Assembly (NCBI GenBank): GCA_020310875.1 | Contig: CM035431.1 | Location: forward strand, 15,429,883-15,493,882 | From: Ceratopteris richardii | Lineage: Eukaryota; Streptophyta; Polypodiopsida; Polypodiales; Pteridaceae | Direction of reading: 5' to 3' | DNA length: 64,000 nucleotides | Shown here: in pieces, positions 56,230-64,000 of the stretch | How the letters are laid out: every line of letters begins with the position of its first letter | How positions within the stretch are numbered: the first letter of the stretch is position 1 | Program-made: the position numbers and the translations under genes | Notes under the pieces: model-generated | Databases searched by the model: none | Seen by the model: only the letters and a program-made list of their open reading frames with translations | What the model was told of the DNA's origin: nothing

Positions 56230-56802
56230 CATATACATGCAAATGAGTTCTCCTTTGGTGCGATAGCTATTAAGTACATATGCTACACACATAACATCCT
56301 CCTGCCAAATGCTATTTGGTAAAGCCAAACTTTTGACCATAAACTTTGCAATCTCCATGGGAAACATGTTCTCTCCTTCATCTACTCCATTATGTTGATG
56401 TGTATATGGCACTATACAATGATGTTTTATCCCACGCTCACCTAGAAATGCATTTAAATAATAAGACATGTATTCCCACCTCGTCAAGCAGGGTGCTCAA
56501 TTTACAAGCTAACAGATTTTTATCCATAACCAAAAACTTTTTGAAGCACATAAAGACTTCCAACTTTTCTTTGAATGGATACACCCATGCATGTCTAGAG
56601 AAATCATCAATAGAAGTCACAAAGTAAAGGTAGTTTGCAAAAGAAGTGTCTACATTGGACCAAAAAAATCACTATGACCAAGCTACAATTGATGAGCATC
56701 TCCAATTGTGTCATTCTTTCAAAAGGAGGAATGCTACATTTCACCAAAAACATGGCTTTCATGGACATATTTACAAGGTTCCTAAAGTTTCAGAAAAGAT
56801 GA
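56230..56802 (-). pseudogene. B-family integrase fragment
   Basis: Reading right to left this tracks the complete B element from the GAG-pre-integrase end through integrase. The first catalytic Asp region (CATAGTGAT) is near 56685, followed by IDDFSRHAWVYPFKEKLEVF and MCFKKFLVMDKNLLACK (56438-56620). The second Asp region is degraded. Then GERGIKHHCIVPYTHQHNGV (Glu region DEGEN instead of AERKN) leads to YVLNSYRTK. Frameshifts separate the two open parts. It ends at the truncated LTR of element F on its right side. Confidence 0.9.
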
Positions 56803-56813
56803 CACTCAACTCA

Positions 56814-57779
56814 TTTACTTCAAACTTTACACTACTGTGTTTGCTTACAATTAGATAATCTTTCTGTCACTTAACTGTGTCAAAACTGTGTTTTGAACTC
56901 ACCAGAATATCACCGGAACTTCACCGGACTGTCACTGTAATCTTATCGAAATGTCACCGGAATCAACTGTAATTCTGTTTGTAATTACTTCAAGTGTTTG
57001 TAATTGAAGTAAGGAAGTAATACTTGAGCTTCCTTCAGTGAATGAACTTTATCTAAAGTTTGAAGAAAAACCTTCACCAGTTCTGGATGTCTTTACGGTC
57101 AGACTTTGTACTGTGTACATGTCCCGTTTCATAAAACTCTTTTGATCAGTTTGTAGTTCAGACTCCTAGCTTCAAGATGAGCTATCATTCATGAAAAACT
57201 TTACACTATACTGTGAGATCTAACTTGCAGAGGTACCGGAAAATGTTTCCTGAGAAAATTGTAACTGTTAACTAACTTTCACAGTAACATGAAATCACTC
57301 AGATTTCTTCACATAAGAAAAATGCGCTCAATCTTTCACATGAGCGTGTGTTTTCTATTAGAGAAGATGTGTACAAAAATAGCTTGGCCTCACTTTTCTC
57401 ATAGCTATGGAAAACTCTCCTACTCTGAGTAGTTATTCCTTACCATCTCTCTCAGATGAATACCCAACAGTTCAGGTTCTATTATTCATCTCTACATATG
57501 CAATCTCTGGCGTCTTCTATATCACTATCCTTAGTTTCTATATGCGCTATTCTATTCCGGTTCTATGCACTCTTTCTGCTCCCTTCTTCTCTCATATATA
57601 TACATTTTGTTCGGAGATTCAAAACTCGTATTTCTGGAAGTTTCTATGAACTATATTACAGTCGTGAATTTGTCCCTTCACTAAGGCTTGATTTTCTGAA
57701 TGCTTTGTTTCTGCTTCTCTTTGTCTTTCTTCGTCTTTATGTCTGTCTGTATGTCAAATTTGTGAGTGATTCTTCAACA
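56814..57779 (-). repeat. 3' LTR of element F, truncated
   Basis: On the minus strand it starts TGTTGAAGAATCAC after the polypurine tract and aligns with the 5' LTR (61122-62199) but lacks its last ~190 bp. It retains about 85 bp (57170-57255 region) that the 5' LTR has lost. A 118-residue frame on the plus strand occurs in both LTRs and has no known domain. Confidence 0.9.
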
Positions 57780-57795
57780 GATCCCCCTCAATCAC
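57780..57795 (-). other. polypurine tract of element F
   Basis: On the minus strand, AGTGATTGAGGGGGATC-type sequence ends at the LTR start TGTTGAAG. Confidence 0.82.
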
Positions 57796-57816
57796 TAATT
57801 TGCATTCTCTGATCTT

Positions 57817-58965
57817 TCATATATTCTTCTTTCCTTTTATACCTGCCATTTCTTTGAATCTGCTTATCTTTACTCCATCTAAGCTCTTTGTCAGAATATG
57901 TGCTATCTGATCTTTTGTAGATGTGTATACCATTTCAATCTCTTTTTCCATTACCTTTTCCCTCAGGAAATGATATTGAATTTCTATGTGTTTTGTTCTT
58001 GCATGAAATACTGGATTTGCTGCAAGATACAACGAGCTCATATTATCTCCACGTATGATAGGTATACCTTGATCAATACCCATACTTTTGAACAAGGCCT
58101 GCATCCATATTACTTCTTTAGCTGCTTCCACAAGTCCTTTATATTATGTTTCTATTGACGAGAAAGCCACTGTGTGTTGCTTCTTTGAACACCAGCTTAC
58201 AAGCTTATCTCCTAGGTATATCATATACCCATGTGTTAACCTTCTGTCATCTTGACTTCCTGCCCAGTCTAAGTCACTCTATGTTCTTAGCTTTATATCT
58301 GATGTAAAAGGATAATATAATCCTTCTTTTATAGTTCTTTTGATATATCTAAGAACTCTTTGTCCTGCAACCCAATGTTGATCCTTCGGACAATGCATGA
58401 ACTGTGAGAGAACTCCCACTGCATAATTGAGATCAGGTCTTGTTAGTGTAGCATAAATTAAGCTTCCCACTAATGACTGATACTTCCTCATATCTTTAAA
58501 CTTTGCGCCACCATATTTGCTGAGTTTATGATTGACTTCAAGCGGTGTTGAAGCTTCTCTACAATTCTCCATGTTAAACTTCTTCAGTAAGTTTAGGAGA
58601 TATCTTTCTTGCGAAACATATATACCATGATCTGTATATGTGACTTCCATTCCAAGAAAGTATGATAACTTTCCTAGATCACTAATCTTGAACTCTTTTT
58701 CAAGCAATCTTTTTACATCCTTGATTCCTTCATCTGAGGTACCTGTGATTATAATGTCATCTACATAAATACAAATGTAGATCATACCTTCATCTGTTCT
58801 CTTAATGAGTAGACTTGCATCTGCTTTTGAGCTTTGGTATCCAAGGTCATTGAGATACTTCATAAGTCTGTAATTCCAAGCTCTTGGAGCTTGCTTCAAT
58901 CCATAGAGAGCTCTTCTTAATCTGCAAACATGATTTGGGTAACTGGAACTTACAAACCCATCTTT
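57817..58965 (-). pseudogene. element F RT (second half) and RNase H
   Basis: RT starts at the deletion junction (near 58965). SSYPNHVCRL-like residues lead into [20 protein letters not shown] (58279-58899), the catalytic IYVDDIIITGTSDE, LGKLSYFLGMEV and LVGSLIYATLTRPDLNYAVG. A TAG-type break near 58279 precedes RNase H: DWAGSQDDRR, SKKQHTVAFSS, a stop where AEY is expected (ET*YKG), then 57817-58131 with GDNMSSLYLA, TKHIEIQYHFLREKV and ILTKSLDGVKISRF. Apart from these breaks the copy is well preserved. Confidence 0.92.
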
Positions 58966-60888
58966 CTGCTACTCCATTTTGTTGCGGTGTATACCTGCAA
59001 GTTATTTCTCTTTTGATACCTGCATTCCACAGATAATCATTGAATTCTCGAGAAAAATATTCTCCTCCTCCATCAAACCTTAGTCTTTTGAGTTTTTGTC
59101 CTGTAAGTCTTTCAGCATATGCATGAAAATGTATGAAAGCTTCAAATACTTCTGACTTCTCTTTCAAAACATAAAGAGTTATCCATCTTGTTGCATCATC
59201 AATAAAAAGAACATAATACCTTGAGCTGCTGATAGACCCTTCTTTTGTTGGTCCCCATACATCTGTATGTATGAGTTCTAGCAAACGATCGTGTTTGTAA
59301 CCATTCTTCTGAAATGGTAACATGTGGGCTTTTCCCATCTGACAGGCTTCGCACTTGTGAATCATATGTTGATTCTTCATATTTGGTAATCCTTGTACAG
59401 ATTGTTTTTCCACCATAGTTTTGATTCCTATTTCATTAAAATGTCCTAACCTCTTATGCCAGAGGTCTAATTCTGTAAATACCTCATCATCATGTGTGAT
59501 CAAGGCTTGACCAACATTCCCTTGTACTTTAAGAGTAAAAAGTCTACCTTCCTTTTTACCATGAACAATTTGTTTGTATCCTTTCTCTGGATCTTCAACA
59601 AATACTCCTTCATTTGTAAACATGACTTGAAAACCTTTTTCTACTATCTGTCCCACACTAATCAGATTCTTCGGGATTGTTGGAACATACAAAACATTTG
59701 TTAGTAGGTCAGCTCCATTCTTACACTTTACTTTTCCAATTGACCTCACATTATGTTTTGTATTATCACATGTTTGTACTGTATGATTTGAAATACCTCC
59801 TTCAAGTTCTGATAACAATTCTATATTTCCTGACAAATGATTTGAACAACTAGAGTCAATATAGAATACCTTGAGGTCTTCATTCTCTGACATACTTATT
59901 GAGTTCATCATCAATGTTGTATGACTGTCATTCTGTGTATCATTCACATAGTTGTAGTAGGTAGTGTTATGAGACTGATTCTGTCCCCAACTTCTTGTTC
60001 CACCTCTACCATATCCGCCTCTTTGACTTTGTCTTCCTCTTTGATATCTTCCTCTTCTGCCTCTACTGTTATTGTTCTGATTCTGACTTGATCCTTGAGA
60101 ATTATGCCAGCAATCATGAGCCAAATGATTGCTTAATCCACAGATCCAACAAGTCTTCTTGTTGTTAGTCTGATTACCTCTTCCTTTACCCCTACTTTTA
60201 CTTCTTATGTTACCTCTTCCTCTTGCAAAATTTTCTTGAGTAGACATCTCTTCTTCATCTTTTTCTTTACCTTTATCACCTTTCTTCTTATTCTTTGCAT
60301 ACATAGCCGAACTATGTCCTTTATCTCCATCTGTCTTCAAATCTTGCTCAAACTTTAACATTAGTCCAAGCAACTGATTTAAATCTGGTACAAAATGATT
60401 TAAAGAAAGTTCAATTGAGAGTACGAAAGGTTTCCACATTTCATCTCCTCTCAGTCCTGCAAGCACTTGTGCTATCAACCTGTGATCTTCGATATCTTCA
60501 TCAATAGATCCAAGACTGTCCGCCAAGTCTTTCATCTTAGTGACATAATCACTAATGCTTTGACTTTGCTTTTTCTTGAACATTGTAAACTCTGACCATA
60601 AGCTAGCCTTCCTACTTCCGCTTTCTCAAGACCTCTAATGTGTGGTAGTAGATGATCTGTAATGGTATTGTAGATATAAGCTCTTGCCATTGCATCCTTC
60701 TTCTGCCACAGCTTCAAGGCTTCTAACTCTTCTTTCTTTGGTTGACTGTCATCTTCGAAAGTAGGCTTCTTTTCTTCTCTTGTCACATATATCATTAAGT
60801 CTTTACTCATAAGTAAGGCTTCCATGCGCATTACCCATGCGAGATAGTTATCTCTATCCAATTTGTCAATAGAAATGTGATCTTCCAT
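58966..60888 (-). pseudogene. element F gag, protease and integrase core
   Basis: Gag begins at ATG 60888 (SIDKLDRDNYLAWVMRMEAL). A frameshift near 60620 moves it into the frame 58847-60583 (MFKKKQSQSISDYVTKMKD). The zinc knuckle CWICGLSNHLAHDC (C-x2-C-x4-H-x4-C) is near 60160. Protease has FYIDSSCSNHLSG, with Ser in place of the active-site Gly. GAG-pre-integrase is WHKRLGHFNE to CEACQMGKAHM. The integrase core keeps all three catalytic residues: HTDVWGPTKEG, RFDGGGEYFS, TPQQNGVAER. Just after AER the sequence jumps into RT in another frame, removing roughly 1 kb of normal copia sequence. Confidence 0.93.
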
Positions 60889-61107
60889 AATCTTATTGTT
60901 TATGTTACTTTTGGTGAGTATAACATTAAAGGATTTTACCTTTTGTAATCCTTTACCCTTGAGAATGACTTTGGAACACTTCTCTGGTTCCGTTTGTTGT
61001 TGATCACCTCAACCTTCACCTTTCTTGTGAAGAATTCTTCACTTTCTCTTGTATCTTTACTTCTATTTTGCTCTTTGAGGACCTTTCTGTTCTTCAGAAC
61101 CTTTTCT

Positions 61108-61119
61108 GCTCTGATACCA
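61108..61119 (-). other. primer binding site of element F
   Basis: TGGTATCAGAGC on the minus strand, two bases inside the LTR edge at 61122. Confidence 0.93.
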
Positions 61120-61121
61120 CT

Positions 61122-62199
61122 TGTTGATGAGACGAAAGCTGAACTTAGCTGCGGAATTCGCCACACCACAAGAACTAAGCTAAAGTGATGTTAGAACACC
61201 TCTATAATCATCAGTAGCTTAGCAACCTGCAAACTTTACTACTCTTTTAGTGAACTTTGAAAATTCACTTTACAGAAAGCTTCGCATTTCCTTCAAGCTT
61301 TAATTCTGAACTGGTTTACTTCAAACTTTACACTACTGTGTTTGCTTACAATTAGATAATCTTTTCGTCACTTAACTGTGCCAAAACTGTGTTTTGAACT
61401 CACCGGAATATCACCGGAACTTCACTGGACTGTCACCGTAATCTTACCGGAATGTCACCGGAATCAACTGTAATTCTGTTTGTAATTACTTCAAATGTTT
61501 GTAATTGAAGTAAGGAAGTAATGCCTGAGCTTCCTTCAGTGAATGAACTTTATCCGAAGTTTGAAGAAAAACCTTCACCAGTTATGGATGTCTTTACGGT
61601 CAGACTTTGTACTGTGTACATGTCCCGTTTCATAAAACTCTTTTGATCAGTTTGTAGTTCAGACTCCTCCTGAGAAATTTGTAACTGTTAACTAACTTTC
61701 ACAGTAACATGAAATCACTCAGATTTCTTCACATAAGAAAAATGCGCTCAATCTTTCACATGAACATGTGTTTTCTATTAGAGAAGATGTGTACAAAAAT
61801 AGCTTGGCCTCACTTTGCTCATAGCTATGGAAAACTCTCCTACTCTGAGTAGTTATTCCTTACCATCTCTCTCATATGAATACCCGACAGTTCAGGTTCT
61901 ATTATTCATCTCTACATATGCAATCTCTGGCATCTTCTATATCACTATCCGTAGTTTCTATATGTGCTATTCTATTCTGGTTCTATGCGCTCTTTCTGCT
62001 CCCTTCTTCTCTCATATATATACATTTTGTTTGGAGATTCAAAACTCGTATTTCTGGAAGTTTCTATGAACTATATTACAGTCGTGAATTTGTCCCTTCA
62101 CTAAGGCTTGATTTTCTGAATGCTTTGTTTCTGCTTCTCTTTGTCTTTCTTCATCTTTATGTCTGTATGTATGTCAAATTTGTGAGTGATTCTTCAACA
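61122..62199 (-). repeat. 5' LTR of element F
   Basis: 1078 bp with TGTTGATGAG at the left and CTTCAACA at the right (plus-strand view). Repeated CACCGGA/TCACCGG motifs occur near 61400-61460. It lacks about 85 bp present in the 3' LTR, lost between short CTCCT repeats near 61668. Confidence 0.93.
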
Positions 62200-62820
62200 T
62201 CTAGCTCCTCCTAATGAAACTTTTCTGCTAGGGCCCCATTCATCTGAGTGCATAAGCTCCAAGAGCTTAGAGGATCTATACTCACTCTTTGGAAATGGCT
62301 TCCTGCTTGCTTACTAGCTAACAAGCATAAAAAAATTCATGTAGACCTTGGCCTTCAAGCTTTGGTAATCGCTGCACTAAACCTACTTTGCACATGCTTT
62401 TTAACTTGGGAATATTGATATGTCCTATGCTCTTGTGCCAAAGATCAATCTCTGCAATCCTTCTGTTACCAATCATCACATAGCATACCTTCTTGTGTGT
62501 AGGAGCAACATCTAGTGTGAACAATCTACATTCTTTCCTTCCCTTGGCAATGATATTGCCCCTTTGCTTCACCATGCACCCTTTTGCATCAAATATAACT
62601 TACATACCTCTCTTTATCATGTTTCCTATAGAGAAAAGGTTCTTGGAAATAGATGGAACATGGAGCACATCTTTAAGAGTCTAACAGATTTACCTTCACC
62701 TAGATTCACATCTCCCACAAGTGTAATGGGATTCTCAATGTTATCTCCTATCTCCACACAAACATTTGAGCTTGGGACCTACATATGAACAAATGATTCC
62801 TCCATATATGACATGTGATG
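62200..62820 (-). pseudogene. copia G protease-GAG-pre-integrase-integrase start
   Basis: From right: protease tail (EIGDNIENPITLVGDVNLGE, then LKDVLHVPSISKNLFSIGNM), then an open frame 62318-62575 with KGRKECRLFTLDVAPTH and LWHKSIGHINIPKLKSMCKV. A stop in the zinc module is followed by the integrase start (SKQAG, LELMHSDEWGPSRK-like near 62230) with a first catalytic Asp. At 62199 the LTR of element F begins, so F inserted into or recombined with this element. No LTR of G is identified. Confidence 0.87.
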
Positions 62821-63312
62821 CGAGGCGGCGGACAGCTCTTCGGGATTTGTGTTTAGCTTTTTACGATCCTATGCTTTATCTGTACAATCACTACGAAGAA
62901 GCTTTATTGATGAGCTTTTGAGGGATCAACAAATACTATAAAAACACAAGCTTGCACTCACTTGTATTCATCCTTCATCTAGTATTCAACACAAGCTTGG
63001 AGCTTGGACCTCAACAGAGGTGGTGTTTCGTCTAGCACCTGGGGCAGCCATGGTGCTAACTTGAAGCATGTTGAGGAGCAGCTATGGAGTTCTTCTTAAT
63101 GATTCTTCTTGGAGAAGATGAAGGGTGTGCTCACACTCTAGCTCATGGAGAGGAGGTTATCACCTATTCATGGCAAGAAGACTTGGTCATTAGCAGCTTG
63201 ATGGTGAGGATTGGCCATCTACATGTTGTAGTTGAAGATTGTCTTCTACAAGAGGATGTCGGGCTACTTCAAAGACATTGGATGGTGGTTGACATAAGAT
63301 TTACATCTTATG
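62821..63312 (+). other. promoter-like stretch and start of an unassigned frame
   Basis: ACTATAAAAACACAAGC near 62937 looks like a plant or LTR TATA box, followed by a leader-like segment ending ACCTCAACA near 63014. No primer binding site follows. An open frame 63084-63524 (146 residues, MEFFLMILLGEDEGCAHTLA start) begins here and runs into repeat X. No known domain; it could be an internal or LTR part of an unrecognised element. Confidence 0.35.
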
Positions 63313-64000
63313 TTAAGTATTCAGGTACATATTCTCTTTATGCACACAGGTACTACTTGAATTTTATGGAGGCAATAGCATTCATATTAGGAGGAGTCCT
63401 ATTTTGCATAGGTACAAGAGAAAAAGTACATATGTGCTTTATGCATATTTGGATGAGGTGTTTGAGAAGGTGTGCTCACATGACTTTGAGGATTTCCGGC
63501 AGCAAACTTGTTAGCATTCTTTGATACTTTTTAAGTATGTGATCTTTTCACACATGTATCTAACTTAGGGTCTTCCATAGCCTAAGGTTAGATGAGGGTT
63601 TGTTGATTATCAGTTTCACACTGATCCTTCCTCTTTCAGTCACTCATGTTCACTCTTCTATAACCTATAAGGTCACACATCTCATGTATATTTAGATTTC
63701 TGCCCATACATCTGAATATGTTGTTACATTTGTACATTCACTCATTCATCTATTTCTCATCACATAGAGTGGTTGAGAGTCTTGCTCCCACATTGTACAT
63801 TGAACATTGGTATATATGATACTATGAGTAAGCGATGGCTTATGTAACACCTTACACATGTCGTCTATTCTTTCTCTATCTTTATCTCATCATCTGTATG
63901 ATTAAGTTGTGGTATGTTCATGTTTTGTCAATATTGAAGAATGCTGGAATTAATGTTGTATATACTGGAACTATGGAACCATGGACCTGTGACATGAGCC
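63313..64000 (+). repeat. repeat X, copy 2, reaches window end
   Basis: Direct match to 42251-42905 with moderate divergence. It has an extra ~27 bp (ACATTGAACATTGGTATATA region near 63797) absent from copy 1. The frame GTYSLYAHRYYL-NFMEA is kept in both copies for about 65 codons. Confidence 0.8.

Larger units (their letters stand above)
56814..62199 (-). mobile_element. copia element F, internally deleted
   Basis: A minus-strand Ty1/copia element with 5' LTR, primer binding site, gag, protease, most of the integrase core, the second half of RT, RNase H, polypurine tract and a truncated 3' LTR. The integrase tail and first half of RT are missing in one deletion near 58970. Gag and protease are most like element A. 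Its right end lies inside the copia G integrase scrap. Its left end is cut at a B fragment, so no target duplication can be checked. Confidence 0.93.

Noticed and set aside
57456-62214. Conserved 112-118 residue membrane-like frame at 57456-57812 and 61876-62214
   Set aside because: Both lie within the two LTRs of element F, antisense to its transcription, so the similarity is explained by LTR duplication; Phe/Leu/Ser richness follows from a T-rich strand.

Overview
The window looks like repeat-dense nuclear DNA of a land plant, most likely a seed plant. The evidence is: at least eight families of Ty1/copia LTR retrotransposons primed by the plant-type initiator-Met tRNA site (TGGTATCAGAGC), an L1-type LINE with a zf-RVT tail, a Ty3/gypsy gag-protease remnant, long AG/CT and AT microsatellites, and one host gene relic with short GT-AG introns. 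I see no bacterial or organellar genes, tRNA or rRNA genes, or CRISPR arrays. I found no new enzymatic system. The most informative items are a hidden host gene and several unusual retrotransposon rearrangements. Element names (A to I, X) are labels used only in this annotation.

Layout. 1-4467: 5' half of copia element A (minus) with its 5' LTR. 4820-11722: decayed copia H RT-RNase H, then a roughly 2.2 kb LTR-like repeat in two full direct copies and one partial copy, with a stray copia protease fragment between them. 11723-15310: the only host-gene island, a six-exon SEC14-like (CRAL-TRIO) gene on the minus strand with intact splice sites but two in-frame TAA codons. 15311-18735: old B-family LTR, unassigned AT-rich DNA, a compound ATT/AT microsatellite and a LINE 3' scrap. 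18736-24308: a minus-strand B element split by rearranged copia C, which has a duplicated gag, a wedge of PPT plus LTR start, and a 3' LTR that appears inverted. 24309-28234: flanking DNA (one arm of a segmental duplication) and a 5'-truncated LINE with a perfect 16 bp target duplication and an open RT frame.

28363-43719: a mosaic of nested and duplicated B and D copia pieces, including a B-RT/D-LTR chimera present twice, integrase scraps of other copia elements, a pyrimidine-rich tract, and minus-strand copia I (39403-42240). 43720-51700: a Ty3/gypsy gag-protease remnant interrupted by the one complete element, copia B at 44688-49842. That element has 230 bp LTRs differing at 2 sites, a CTTTT target duplication and a polyprotein intact except for one TGA. 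52170-56802: small copia scraps, a degenerate ATGATGGA-type minisatellite, and a candidate solo LTR carrying 158 perfect CT units. 56814-62199: internally deleted copia F (minus). 62200-64000: copia G protease/integrase scrap, a promoter-like stretch and repeat X, which also occurs at 42251-42905.

The genes do not form a pathway. They are mostly selfish elements inserted into one another. B is the dominant and most recently active copia family here, with traces at about ten places. The LINE is the other recent arrival. The SEC14-like relic is the only sign of ordinary cellular function.
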